DNA of 64,000 nt from Sphingobacterium psychroaquaticum (GCF_900177625.1 NZ_FXAU01000003.1:558001-622000), one strand, 5' to 3'. Positions 48,855-57,579 are shown, counted from the stretch's first letter. Notes: a model not told the origin generated them from the sequence alone. Made by a program: numbers and translations.

Positions 48855-49886
48855 CTAGAGTATTTCTCCCGGATCTGGAATATCTCCACCGCCTGGAGCA
48901 ACCCATCTATTTGCATTAATTATTTTACTTCCGCATTCTCCAACATAATTCAATGTGATTGATAAATTATTATCGGCTGTATGTGGATTTTGATCGGTTC
49001 TAACTGTAATTACATTAGAATTTTGCCCACTTATAATCGTTCCGCCTATAACACTCCAATTGAAGGAATTTAGATTAAAACCACTATCAACATAAAATTG
49101 ATAAATTGTACTTGGTTGTAACGTAATTCCATTAGCGCTATCCTTTATATCACCTGAGCTCGGGTTACCAACATATATTGTCTGACTGACGTTATTCTGA
49201 CCATTATCTGCTACTAGAACTATTTTTCCTGATCCATTGCCAATTTTTGAAACTTTATACTGTCCTCCGCCAAGATCCGTTAAAGTAGCTGTGTTATTTG
49301 CACCTTCTAGTGTAACTGTCGTGGCATTGGCAACTGTATATATTTCTTCTGAACAGATTGATGTAGGGCCATTAATTGTGGGAAGAGGTCCTGGTTCGAA
49401 ACGGACATGTAGTATACTATAATTATTACTTCCAGGCGCTCCGTACATCTCTGTCCATCCATCATTGTAATCAGGGAATGGATACTGGTCTTTATAATAT
49501 CTATATTTTAGTTTAAGGCGATCGGTTCCATTATCAGCTAACTGATTAGACTGGATAGAGCAGTTGATGAATTTTGTATTGGTTGCATCACCTGATATAA
49601 TGTCACTTGATGTGAATTTTAATGTATCGCTAATATCGGTGATTCCCAAGCTACTTTCTAAGTATACAACTGCCTCAATTTTAATAGGTCGTGTGAAATT
49701 TACAGGTTGAAAAAAAAACATGCCGGTCTGAAAGGTTGTTGTCCCTGTACGTTTAATTTGTACAAATTTACCTGTGCTATTCCAAACGCTGTTGTCTACT
49801 CCGTATGAAGCCACTGTAATTAATTGACCATTTACATAGGAGATACATAAAAACACGAAAAAAGTTAAGATTGAAATAAATTTCAT
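48855..49886 (-). CDS. Secreted PKD/Ig-like domain protein (343 aa)
   Basis: Signal peptide MKFISILTFFVFLCISYVNGQ. Residues 21-165 are beta-rich (VASYGVDNSVWNSTGKFVQI), and 170-340 resemble PKD/Ig-like repeats: PTINGPTSICSEEIYTVANATTVTL, FNWSVIGGTIISGQNSNVITVRT. Such domains mediate binding at the cell surface or in adhesins. Co-directional with the lipoprotein gene upstream (49906-50178) by 19 nt. Ends in PGGGDIPDPGEIL without a sorting domain. Confidence 0.65.
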   Translation of the reverse strand: MKFISILTFFVFLCISYVNGQLITVASYGVDNSVWNSTGKFVQIKRTGTTTFQTGMFFFQPVNFTRPIKIEAVVYLESSLGITDISDTLKFTSSDIISGDATNTKFINCSIQSNQLADNGTDRLKLKYRYYKDQYPFPDYNDGWTEMYGAPGSNNYSILHVRFEPGPLPTINGPTSICSEEIYTVANATTVTLEGANNTATLTDLGGGQYKVSKIGNGSGKIVLVADNGQNNVSQTIYVGNPSSGDIKDSANGITLQPSTIYQFYVDSGFNLNSFNWSVIGGTIISGQNSNVITVRTDQNPHTADNNLSITLNYVGECGSKIINANRWVAPGGGDIPDPGEIL

Positions 49887-49905
49887 TTACGTAGTTATTT
49901 AGAGT

Positions 49906-50178
49906 TTAACGATCTACAATTGATGCATATGTCTCTGGTCTATAGTAATCGGAGAACATTGTGTTCCTGAATACTCCTTCGGTTTCATCAAAGTAAAACT
50001 TATCCGGTGAGATACCTGTGATTTTAGACAAACCGTTTATTAGATATTGTACATCATAGTTTTTGCCATTAACAGTTATCTGTTGAGTTTTTGGCGGAAG
50101 TTCAGGTGATTCCTCTTTCTTTTCACACGAGCTAAGACCTAGTCCTAGCAACATGAATAATAGTAATATATTTCTCAT
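49906..50178 (-). CDS. Small lipoprotein (90 aa), paralogue B
   Basis: Same lipoprotein signal MRNILLLFMLLGLGLSSC; mature part nearly identical to paralogue A with a few substitutions (SPELPPKTQQITVNGKNYDV). It ends 4 codons earlier than paralogue A. First gene of the leftward pair with the secreted protein. Preceded by palindrome site 6. Confidence 0.6.
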   Translation of the reverse strand: MRNILLLFMLLGLGLSSCEKKEESPELPPKTQQITVNGKNYDVQYLINGLSKITGISPDKFYFDETEGVFRNTMFSDYYRPETYASIVDR

Positions 50179-50221
50179 AATTAATTATCTGTAAGATAGT
50201 TAATTATGATAGTGTTTTTTT

Positions 50222-50235
50222 TACGGGTTTCCGTA
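50222..50235 (-). promoter_or_regulatory. TACGG-N4-CCGTA palindrome, site 6
   Basis: TACGGGTTTCCGTA, 43 nt from the lipoprotein start, the same distance and surroundings as site 5, because the whole unit was duplicated. Confidence 0.55.
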
Positions 50236-50240
50236 AAGTA

Positions 50241-50264
50241 AAAAGCCACTAACTAGTGGCTTTT
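50241..50264. terminator. Terminator AAAAGCCACT/AGTGGCTTTT, second copy
   Basis: Same 10-bp stem as at 48801-48824. It also covers the stop codon of the decayed gene at 50253-50375. Confidence 0.85.
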
Positions 50265-50375
50265 ATTTAAAAATCTAATCTTGTAATAATCCTTACAAGC
50301 TCCAGCGACGGTATCGGTTAATGTATTGTCCATACCCGTATAAGCAAAAAAAAGACTGCCCGTAGTCCTCTGGGG
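50253..50375 (-). pseudogene. Remnant related to the 89-aa gene at 36255
   Basis: Reads leftward GSLFFAYTGMDNTLTDTVAG and ACKDYYKIRFLNK before a stop. This parallels FYLAYGSMQQDLSKTIVTACEEDYMSRFLK at the end of the 36255-36524 protein. The 5' part is lost. Its neighbour 600 bp away is the DUF6965-like paralogue, as in the prophage. Confidence 0.55.
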
Positions 50376-50519
50376 TAGTAATGATTTGAAAGGGTATTTT
50401 AGTTGGAGAGGAAAACGTACTCAAATTATAGAATTCTTTGAACACTATTCATAATGAAAATTTGACGTTTTTTTTTTGGTGCCATTTCAACTAACATGTA
50501 ACTACGATACTCAGCGATT

Positions 50520-50894
50520 TTAAGCCATAATAACAAGTACAAATCCAATAAGAGCGGGAAGTCCTTGTTTGTAAAATATACCCTTGTCTGCAGTGATGGC
50601 ACCGAAAATTGCAGCAATAATAACACAGCCGAGAAAGAACAAGGCAATATTCTGTTGCCACACACCATCCATAATAAATAAAGACCAAATAAGGCCTGCG
50701 GCTAGAAAACCATTATAAAGGCCTTGGTTTGCTGCTAGTCCTTTTGTCTCCTTAAATAGGTGTTCCGGTAATGATTTAAATGTTTTTTTTCCGGCCGTTT
50801 CCCAGGCGAACATCTCTATCCATAGGATGTATAAGTGTTCGAGCGCAACGACGCTAATCACTATTTTTGCTATAATTCCGAGCGTTCCTTCCAT
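50520..50894 (-). CDS. DUF1304 family membrane protein
   Basis: 124 aa with four predicted membrane spans: IAKIVISVVALEHLYILWI, GFLAAGLIWSLFIM, NIALFFLGCVIIAAIFGAI, GLPALIGFVLVI. The HLYILWIEMFAW stretch and AANQGLYNGFLAAGL are conserved in DUF1304 proteins, whose function is unknown. The last 41 codons are repeated at 47911-48051. Convergent arrangement with the lipoprotein unit suggests it is the original gene at this locus. Confidence 0.85.
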   Translation of the reverse strand: MEGTLGIIAKIVISVVALEHLYILWIEMFAWETAGKKTFKSLPEHLFKETKGLAANQGLYNGFLAAGLIWSLFIMDGVWQQNIALFFLGCVIIAAIFGAITADKGIFYKQGLPALIGFVLVIMA

Positions 50895-50977
50895 AAGTTT
50901 ATTTATGCTTTACAACAAATTTACAAACAATCTTGTTTGTAAAGACTAAAATAAAGGTCTGAACGTAAGTAGGGCAC

Positions 50978-51181
50978 TTATCCCTTGTTTACAGCTTCAT
51001 GGAACCTAACTAAGCGGATATAGGCCGGACATTTATCGATTTCTTTTGTCCAAGCTTCGGCTATTTGAAATGATGTTTTTAAAAACAAATCTACATTGGT
51101 AACCACTTGGTCCGGATTTATACGTACTTCTGAAGGGTATTCCTGCCCTAATAACACACTTTTTAACTCACTTATTGACAT
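50978..51181 (-). CDS. DUF6965-like small protein, second copy
   Basis: 67 aa, MSISELKSVLLGQEYPSEVRINPDQVVTNVDLFLKTSFQIAEAW, about 75% identical to the gene at 36536-36739. It lies upstream of DUF1304 on the same strand. Presence of one copy inside and one outside the apparent prophage suggests exchange between phage and host. Confidence 0.7.
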   Translation of the reverse strand: MSISELKSVLLGQEYPSEVRINPDQVVTNVDLFLKTSFQIAEAWTKEIDKCPAYIRLVRFHEAVNKG

Positions 51182-51220
51182 ACGGCAAATGTACTATTTA
51201 ATTTAGTGATTTTGAGCTGT

Positions 51221-51253
51221 AATCAAAGGGACATGCTTTTGTTACCTTTGATT
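51221..51253. promoter_or_regulatory. Inverted repeat upstream of LysR gene
   Basis: AATCAAAGG (51221-51229) and CCTTTGATT (51245-51253) form a perfect 9-bp inverted repeat with a 15-nt gap, 50 nt before the LysR start. Long interrupted dyads of this kind are common LysR-type regulator sites; autoregulation is inferred. Confidence 0.5.
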
Positions 51254-51303
51254 TTCTCGTTTTATGTCTACATTTAACCTTTCTATAACCATTGTAGTAC
51301 CAA

Positions 51304-52221
51304 ATGTTAGAGATTAATTTCAGAATAAAGGTCTTTTATGTCGTAGCTAAAGAGCTAAGTTTTACGAAAGCTGCGCGCGAATTGTTTATCAGTCAGCCCG
51401 CTGTTTCAAAGCATATCCAAGAGCTTGAAACCAGTATCGGACAAGCCCTCTTTTTACGTAAAGGAAAAGGATTAGTGCTTACGGAGGCCGGACATACCTT
51501 GTTGGATAGTGCGAAAGTTATCATGAAAGAATACGCCTTAGCTGATTATCGCCTAGGGCTTCTTCGCGATCAAGTTGTTGGCCAGCTGATTGTGGGCGCC
51601 AGTACCACACTTGCACAGTATATCATGCCTAAACTAATCGCTGGTTTTGTTAAAGAGTATCCAGATGTGCGTATTAAGTTGTTCAACGGGAATACGGCAG
51701 ATGTTGACCGCTGGTTAAATGATAAGCGTATTGGGATAGGCTTTGTCGAAGGATTGCCTGAGGATAGCTCGCTGAAGTATAGTAAGCTATGGGACGATAG
51801 CTTGGTGCCGGTAGCCCGGCCGGATCATCCTATTTTTAAGGATGCGACGATTAAGCTTGATGATCTTCGCCGGCAAGAATTTATTTTTAGAGAACAAGGT
51901 TCGGGTACGAATGACATCGTTTTTCAACGGTTTAAACAATTCGGAATAGAGATAAAGGAACTCTTAAACCGAGTACAAATGTCGAGTTCAGAATCCATTA
52001 AACGCTACGTAGAATTAAGTGATTGTATCGGTATTATGTCTATTCATGCGGTTAAGGATGAGTTGGAACGTAAGGATTTACGATTGGTTGAGGTGGAGGG
52101 TTTCTCTATTCACCGCCATTTGTACATGGTACATTTGCATGGAGAAGTTTCTGGCTTGCCCAAACTTTTTATGCGCTACGTGGAGAAAAATAAGTCCGCC
52201 TGTGATAACTATATGTTATAG
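51304..52221 (+). CDS. LysR-type transcriptional regulator
   Basis: 305 aa. Classic N-terminal winged helix FYVVAKELSFTKAARELFISQPAVSKHIQELETSIGQALFLRKGKGLVLTEAG, then the periplasmic-binding-like effector domain (VVGQLIVGASTTLAQYIMPKLIAGFVKEYPDVRIKLFNG). Similar to CysB/CysL/YeiE-type regulators. It sits next to a sulfur-oxidation-like cluster (thiosulfate-dehydrogenase-like, DsrE-like, anion-binding) and likely senses a sulfur compound (inference). Confidence 0.9.
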   Translation: MLEINFRIKVFYVVAKELSFTKAARELFISQPAVSKHIQELETSIGQALFLRKGKGLVLTEAGHTLLDSAKVIMKEYALADYRLGLLRDQVVGQLIVGASTTLAQYIMPKLIAGFVKEYPDVRIKLFNGNTADVDRWLNDKRIGIGFVEGLPEDSSLKYSKLWDDSLVPVARPDHPIFKDATIKLDDLRRQEFIFREQGSGTNDIVFQRFKQFGIEIKELLNRVQMSSSESIKRYVELSDCIGIMSIHAVKDELERKDLRLVEVEGFSIHRHLYMVHLHGEVSGLPKLFMRYVEKNKSACDNYML

Positions 52222-52238
52222 GTCATAACTTTTTATCG

Positions 52239-52270
52239 TTTTACAATCTGTAGACCGCGGTGTATGTTTG
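52239..52270 (+). promoter_or_regulatory. Promoter of the cytochrome operon
   Basis: TTTT (52239-52242, one off TTTG), 20 bp, then a perfect -7 TATGTTTG (52263-52270). The ATG at 52275 is 4 nt downstream, implying a very short or absent leader. Confidence 0.5.
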
Positions 52271-52274
52271 CGGT

Positions 52275-53318
52275 ATGGAAAAAGAACGGTTTAACAACGA
52301 AAAGCTGAGCAAGGAAGTAACGAAACTTGCTTGCCAATCCCGCATTATTGGTTTTACCTTTATGCTTGTCGTGGTCCTCATTTTAATACAGATGTTAGGA
52401 TTATTGCCCGCTGGGTTCTCTGGGCAGCCAATCACCGATTCGGTTCATGTATTTGCTGAAGGTTCTTTTTTACAACATGTAGAAAACTTTGAAATGGATC
52501 CTTTTCCTGATACTGAGGAAGGAAAGCTCGCTGCCTATGGTGAGAAGTTGATTACCCAGACAGCTACTTATCTAGGGCCTGAAAACAAATTAGGAGCGAT
52601 ATATTCCGGCAATAATTTAGCGTGTGCTAGTTGCCACCTTAATGGAGGTACGAAAGCGTTTGCCGCACCGTATGTAGGGTTGACCGCTGTTTTTCCGATG
52701 TATAGCGGTCGTGAGGGTAAAGTTGCAACTTTGGAAGATCGTATCAATGGATGCTTTGAGCGAAGTATGAATGGGAATAAGTTGCCAACAGATAGTAAGG
52801 AAATGGTGGCTATTATCAGTTACATGAAGCATTTAAGTAAAGATGTTAAAGTTGGTCAACGTATAAAAGGACAGGGGTTTGTTACGCTGGATATGCCCGA
52901 TCGTAAAGCGGATCTAAAGCATGGTCAGGTGATTTTTGAAAAGCAGTGTGTGAGTTGTCATCAAGGCGATGGGCAAGGCCAGCGTCGTGATGTAGCTGAT
53001 ATCAGTCAAGGATATGCTTATCCGCCACTGTGGGGATATGACTCATTCAATGATGGCGCTGGAATGGCTCGCATGCTCACCGCTGCCAAATTTATTAAGG
53101 GTAACATGCCTTTGGGGGCCTCTGCAGAAAATCCGATGTTAACCGATGCAGAAGCTTACGACGTCGCGGCATACATCAATTCTTTTGCACGACCTGTTAA
53201 AACACAAAAAGAGCTTGATTATCCGGATCTATCCAAAAAACCGAAGGATGCTGGATACCCGCCTTATGCGGATAAAATCGCGACAGAACAACACAAATAC
53301 GGTCCCTTTAATTTCTAG
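52275..53318 (+). CDS. tsdA-like: Diheme cytochrome c, thiosulfate dehydrogenase (TsdA)-like
   Basis: 347 aa from the ATG at 52275. A membrane anchor (FTFMLVVVLILIQMLGLLP, about 27-46), then two c-type heme motifs CASCH (117-121) and CVSCH (225-229). Sequence between them (GGTKAFAAPYVGLTAVFPMYSGREGKVATLEDRINGCFERSMNG) and the ending HKYGPFNF match the TsdA pattern. TsdA oxidises thiosulfate to tetrathionate or the reverse. Promoter immediately upstream; downstream DsrE-like gene and anion-binding gene support a sulfur role. Confidence 0.85.
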   Translation: MEKERFNNEKLSKEVTKLACQSRIIGFTFMLVVVLILIQMLGLLPAGFSGQPITDSVHVFAEGSFLQHVENFEMDPFPDTEEGKLAAYGEKLITQTATYLGPENKLGAIYSGNNLACASCHLNGGTKAFAAPYVGLTAVFPMYSGREGKVATLEDRINGCFERSMNGNKLPTDSKEMVAIISYMKHLSKDVKVGQRIKGQGFVTLDMPDRKADLKHGQVIFEKQCVSCHQGDGQGQRRDVADISQGYAYPPLWGYDSFNDGAGMARMLTAAKFIKGNMPLGASAENPMLTDAEAYDVAAYINSFARPVKTQKELDYPDLSKKPKDAGYPPYADKIATEQHKYGPFNF

Positions 53319-53349
53319 AATTTACACTATTTAAAATTTTATAACGCGT

Positions 53350-53823
53350 ATGAATATGAAAAAAATAATGCTAATTGCTGCCATTGTATCCGGAAGTTAT
53401 GCCTTACAAGCACAAGAGGTATCCTTGGAGATGTTAACTAAAAATGCAGCATTTGCGGGGGCGGTGGCAACGAAGTCTACCTACAAGGCGATTTACCAAT
53501 TGGATAGTAATAACCCAGATGTCGTTAAGAAAGCATTTAGAAATATTCGGAATGTCTTGGGGGATCCTCGACTTAAAGGGAAATTGGAAATAGAGCTCAT
53601 CACGTTTTCCGGAGGCACAGAGGTCATGTTAAAGACGTCCGTTTACGAGAAAGATATAAAGGATCTGATTGGTAAAGGTGTGCAGGTCTCACAATGTACA
53701 AATTCATTAGCTGAACGCAACTTGACGAAGGACCAGATTTATCCTTTTGTGGCTTTTGTGCCCAGCGGCAATGGAGAGTTAGTAATTCGTGCATCCGAAG
53801 GATGGGTTATTGTAAAACCATAA
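53350..53823 (+). CDS. Periplasmic DsrE-like protein
   Basis: 157 aa with signal peptide MNMKKIMLIAAIVSGSYALQAQ (MKKIM at 53356 is another start). Mature part fits the DsrE/DsrF fold: KAIYQLDSNNPDVVKKAFRNIRNVL, ELITFSGGTEVMLK, VSQCTNSLAERNLTKDQIYPFVAFVPSGNGELVIRASEGW. Relatives carry or sense sulfur species. Follows the cytochrome by 31 nt. Confidence 0.75.
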   Translation: MNMKKIMLIAAIVSGSYALQAQEVSLEMLTKNAAFAGAVATKSTYKAIYQLDSNNPDVVKKAFRNIRNVLGDPRLKGKLEIELITFSGGTEVMLKTSVYEKDIKDLIGKGVQVSQCTNSLAERNLTKDQIYPFVAFVPSGNGELVIRASEGWVIVKP

Positions 53824-53834
53824 AATTGTATAAC

Positions 53835-54746
53835 ATGTATTATAGATTACTTCTTTATACGCTTCTAGGTCTTTTGGCCATAAGAGGAGCAAATGCGCAG
53901 GACCATCGTTTTGATCCGCCTTGGAATATTCCTCCTGCATCTGCTGTACATTTTACGGTGCCGGGAATTGATAATGTGCCTGATTTGTACGGTGATATTG
54001 TCGATCCTCAGCTCGTTGTTTTCTTTGCTGGAAATCAATTTATGTGTATTGATGATTTGCTTGCGGCTTTTAAGAAAGAGCATCCACAATACGAACGTAT
54101 TTTTGTTGAAACCTTGCCTCCAGGGATTCTAGCAAAACAAATTGAAGGTGGTTCATTGACGATGGGAAATTTACGTATTACGCATAAGCCGGATGTTTAT
54201 GCGGCAGGGAAAGGACGGATGGATAGTATGGCCAATCATTTCTCCCGTGTGGAAACATATGCTTATAATAAGTTAGCCATTATGGTACCGAAGGGAAATC
54301 CTAAAGCTATTAAGGATATTCGCGATCTCGGTCGTCATGATGTCCAAGTAGCGATGCCTAATCCGGCTTGGGAGGGTGTTGGAAAGCAGATTGTAAGTGT
54401 GTACAATAAGATTGGTGGGCCATCGCTCGCGGCGCGTATTATGACGGAAAAGGTAGAGAAGGGAAGCACCTATCTAACGAAAATACACCATAGAGAAAGT
54501 CCGATGCGTATTTTATATCGAGCTGCAGACGCCGCTCCGGTATGGTATTCAGAGGTTGTATATCAACAATTGTTGCAACACCCTGTGGATTACGTCGCAA
54601 TTCCAGATGAGGATAATATTCGAGCGACATACCGTATTGGTGAACTTAAAAATGCGCCGCGCGCGCAAGCGGCTAAGGATTTTGTTGACTTCATGAAAAG
54701 TGAATCCGCAAAAGCAATATACCGTAAATATGGTTTTGAAGTATAA
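53835..54746 (+). CDS. Periplasmic anion-binding protein (ModA/sulfate-binding-like)
   Basis: 303 aa from the ATG at 53835 (MYYRLLLYTLLGLLAIRGANAQ, signal peptide). VVFFAGNQFMCIDDLLAAFKKEHPQYERIFVETLPPGILAKQIEGG and YAYNKLAIMVPKGNPKAIKDIRDLG fit the class-II extracellular solute-binding fold used for molybdate, sulfate and related ions. No permease genes follow, so it may act as a sensor or feed another system. Terminator follows. Confidence 0.75.
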   Translation: MYYRLLLYTLLGLLAIRGANAQDHRFDPPWNIPPASAVHFTVPGIDNVPDLYGDIVDPQLVVFFAGNQFMCIDDLLAAFKKEHPQYERIFVETLPPGILAKQIEGGSLTMGNLRITHKPDVYAAGKGRMDSMANHFSRVETYAYNKLAIMVPKGNPKAIKDIRDLGRHDVQVAMPNPAWEGVGKQIVSVYNKIGGPSLAARIMTEKVEKGSTYLTKIHHRESPMRILYRAADAAPVWYSEVVYQQLLQHPVDYVAIPDEDNIRATYRIGELKNAPRAQAAKDFVDFMKSESAKAIYRKYGFEV

Positions 54747-54780
54747 CTGACCATCTTCTTTATAACTTTAGATCTGCTTT

Positions 54781-54830
54781 GATAATTGTCCAGTGGTCAC
54801 CACATACTGGACAGTTATCAAAGTTTTTTT
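54781..54830 (+). terminator. Terminator of the sulfur-type operon
   Basis: GATAATTGTCCAGT pairs with ACTGGACAGTTATC (one G-T pair) across an 11-nt loop; AAAGTTTTTTT follows. Strong rho-independent terminator. Confidence 0.85.
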
Positions 54831-54876
54831 ATCGGGTAGAATCTATCACGCATTTTCGCATTTGAATTTAAAGAAA

Positions 54877-55713
54877 ATGAAAATGCGCAATTTGATTCTG
54901 ATTATTTTATATGCACTGATAGGCTTGCTGGATAATTTTGCTTTTGGTAGAATAGCGGAAAGTTTGGAGAAAGATACATTATTGGTTCCGACCGTAGTTC
55001 GTCGGAATGTTTTGACGGACGAACGAATTTCCATTAAGCCGCATACTGATACTATAGGTGATGATGCGGAAATTTCTCGTTTTGCTATTCCTTCTGTTTT
55101 AATTGGTTATGGTTTAGTGACTCCGCTTATTCCCGGACTGAAAAATATTGATTACAGCACAAAACGTATGGTTAACCGTCATATTCATAGACGGATGCGC
55201 ATCGATGATTTTATACAATACGCGCCTGCGGTTGGCGTGTATGCTCTAGAATTCGCTGGACTTACGCCAACACATAACTTGAAACAACGCACGTTGGTTA
55301 TGGCAACTTCACATCTGCTGATGGGCGCTGTTGTACAGGGCATGAAGCATAGTTTTAAAGTGCAACGCCCCGATGGGTCTAACTATAAATCTTTCCCATC
55401 AGGACACACAGCAACAGCTTTTGTTGGTGCGCATATATTACATCGGGAATATAAAGATGAATGTCCATGGATCGGCGTTGCTGGATATGCGGTGGCAACC
55501 ACAACAGGAATTTTTAGGGTGTTGAACAAAAAACACTGGGTGAGTGATGTCTTGACAGGGGCGGGGATTGGGATCTTGAGCACCGAAATGGGATATCTAC
55601 TGCTACCCAAGGTGGAGAATTGGTTTCGTACGGCATCAATCGCTAAAGGTGTAAAGATTCAGCGCGTATCGTACGAAGACGGAGATGGCGTGCGCCTGAC
55701 ATACAAGTTTTAG
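54877..55713 (+). CDS. PAP2-family phosphatase
   Basis: 278 aa from the ATG at 54877 (MKMRNLILIILYALIG, signal or anchor). PAP2 motifs in order: KHSFKVQRPDG (K-x6-RP), SFPSGHTATAF (PSGH with catalytic-site His), FRVLNKKHWVSDVLTGAGIG (x-H-x3-D). Membrane-bound phosphatases of this type act on lipid phosphates such as undecaprenyl diphosphate. Monocistronic. Confidence 0.88.
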   Translation: MKMRNLILIILYALIGLLDNFAFGRIAESLEKDTLLVPTVVRRNVLTDERISIKPHTDTIGDDAEISRFAIPSVLIGYGLVTPLIPGLKNIDYSTKRMVNRHIHRRMRIDDFIQYAPAVGVYALEFAGLTPTHNLKQRTLVMATSHLLMGAVVQGMKHSFKVQRPDGSNYKSFPSGHTATAFVGAHILHREYKDECPWIGVAGYAVATTTGIFRVLNKKHWVSDVLTGAGIGILSTEMGYLLLPKVENWFRTASIAKGVKIQRVSYEDGDGVRLTYKF

Positions 55714-55714
55714 G

Positions 55715-56434
55715 TTATTTGTTAAAGAGCTTGTCGTCTACTACGACTTGAAAGAACTCTTCGCGACGATGTTTGGATAAGGGAATTTCGTGGCCATTGA
55801 TTAGGATTGTATTTCCGCGAATACGTTCGATTCGGGAAATATTGATCAAAAATGATTTGTGTGTCCGAAAGAAGATATCCTGTGGTAAAAGAAGTTCTGC
55901 TGCTGACATGGTTTGATGTACTGTTATTTTTCGATCTTGGAAATGAACGATAATATAGTTTTGCATAGATTCGATAAACAGGATTTCCGACCATTGTACC
56001 TGTATATACTCATTACCTTGTTTCAGGTATATTTCGCGATTCATATGATTGTTGGTCTTTGGCAGTGCTTGTTCGTGTTTTTGCATAAATAAAGCACGTG
56101 CCCTTTGGGCAGCCTGTACAAAGCGTGCTACCGAGATGGGTTTGAGGAGGTAATCTACAGCGTTTAATCGAAACCCATCGATGGCATGCTCCGAGTAAGC
56201 CGTTGTAAAGATTGTTAAGGGGGGATTTTTTAAGGTTTCTAAAAAGTCGACTCCCGATAGATCGGGCATGTTGATATCAAGGAACATGAGGTCTACCGCG
56301 TGCCGATTTATTATTTCCATCGCATCGATTGCAGTGTGACATGTACCGATTATTTCGATATAATCTAATTTTTCAGCGTAAAACTTTAGCCCCTCTATTG
56401 CCAATGGTTCATCGTCAACCAAGAGGCATTTCAT
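55715..56434 (-). CDS. LytTR-family response regulator
   Basis: 239 aa from the ATG at 56434. Receiver domain with acidic pocket (LLVDDEPLAIEG), phospho-acceptor D53 in FLDINMPDLSG, and KP (YLLKPI). C-terminal LytTR DNA-binding domain: YIQVQWSEILFIESMQNYIIVH, FFRTHKSFLINISRIERI. It is the partner of the histidine kinase 19 nt upstream. Confidence 0.92.
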   Translation of the reverse strand: MKCLLVDDEPLAIEGLKFYAEKLDYIEIIGTCHTAIDAMEIINRHAVDLMFLDINMPDLSGVDFLETLKNPPLTIFTTAYSEHAIDGFRLNAVDYLLKPISVARFVQAAQRARALFMQKHEQALPKTNNHMNREIYLKQGNEYIQVQWSEILFIESMQNYIIVHFQDRKITVHQTMSAAELLLPQDIFFRTHKSFLINISRIERIRGNTILINGHEIPLSKHRREEFFQVVVDDKLFNK

Positions 56435-56453
56435 TTTGGTTACAAGGTTGATG

Positions 56454-57515
56454 TCAACAGGTTGTTGCATATAGTTCGAGCGTTAGGTGACAAGAATAGA
56501 TCTTTTCGGTTCTGGTGATTGTTAATGTATGTTTGTTGGGGTATACGAGCTCGAGTCTTTTCTGTATGAGGTGAAGACCCAATTTGGGACTGGTTTTGTC
56601 CTTATGTTCTTTTTCGGTTACTGAATTTTCGATTGTAAATTCTAAAATACCAGCTCTTTGTTCTAAAATTATTTTAATGAAACCCGCTCCATTGCTTATT
56701 CTGGCTACATGCTTAAAGGCATTCTCAATAAAAGTAATAAAGAGTAATGGCGGAACTTGTTGCTGTTCATCTTCAACCATCCAATGGCTCTCTACGGATA
56801 ATGTATGTTGCCAACGTAATTTCTCAACCTCGATATAGTTTTGCATAAAAGCAATTTCTTCTTGAAGTCTGACTGTATCTTTCTCGACTTTCTCCAGTTG
56901 ATAGCGAAGAATATCGGCATATTGTAGTAGTACTTCCGAGGCTACTTCGGTATCCTTTTGTATTAAAGTATGGATATGATTTAATACGTTGAACATAAAA
57001 TGTGGATTCACTTGTGCTTGTAATGCGGACAATCGACTTTCTAGATGTGCTTTCTCTAATGCCATATGTTTTTCGTTCAGCGCATTGTGTTCAAAATAGA
57101 ATTTCAATCCAGTAAATCCGATGTTAATCATGAGCGTGACAGGTGCCGTACTCATTAAAAGGCGCAAGAGAGGCTCGCGTTCGGCTGGATCTAGAGGGAA
57201 TGTAATGATTCCAATCTCCTTTAACGTATGAAAGGTTTCCTGGCACCCCCATAAGATCAGTGCTTGAGCAAGAGATATAGCCAAAACCCGTAATGCAATT
57301 TTTGATAAATTGAATTGATTGATGACTTTCGGTAGTAGGTAATTACAGAGGAGGTACGTGGTACTTATAAAGGATAGAAGGATAACAATGGCATACAGAC
57401 GTTTCTGTATCGTATATATGGTGTTGGTATCGTCAACAAACCAAATTAAGGAACCTAGGATAAACCAAAGAATAAAAAAAATACTGTTGAAGCTATTTAT
57501 TTTTATGTCTCGCAT
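56454..57515 (-). CDS. LytS-like sensor histidine kinase
   Basis: 353 aa. Four predicted membrane spans in the N-terminal 140 residues (SIFFILWFILGSLIWFV and others), a coiled coil, then a His_kinase domain with QVNPHFMFNVLNHIHTL (the phospho-histidine) and an ATP-binding N box FIENAFKHV, G box GLHLIQKRLE. Typical Bacteroidota two-component pair with the LytTR regulator; ligand unknown. Confidence 0.9.
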   Translation of the reverse strand: MRDIKINSFNSIFFILWFILGSLIWFVDDTNTIYTIQKRLYAIVILLSFISTTYLLCNYLLPKVINQFNLSKIALRVLAISLAQALILWGCQETFHTLKEIGIITFPLDPAEREPLLRLLMSTAPVTLMINIGFTGLKFYFEHNALNEKHMALEKAHLESRLSALQAQVNPHFMFNVLNHIHTLIQKDTEVASEVLLQYADILRYQLEKVEKDTVRLQEEIAFMQNYIEVEKLRWQHTLSVESHWMVEDEQQQVPPLLFITFIENAFKHVARISNGAGFIKIILEQRAGILEFTIENSVTEKEHKDKTSPKLGLHLIQKRLELVYPNKHTLTITRTEKIYSCHLTLELYATTC

Positions 57516-57579
57516 GGCACGAATTTACAAGTTTGTCCTTAATTTTTTAATACGAGGTTTAGGGGAGGAAAGGGGGAAT

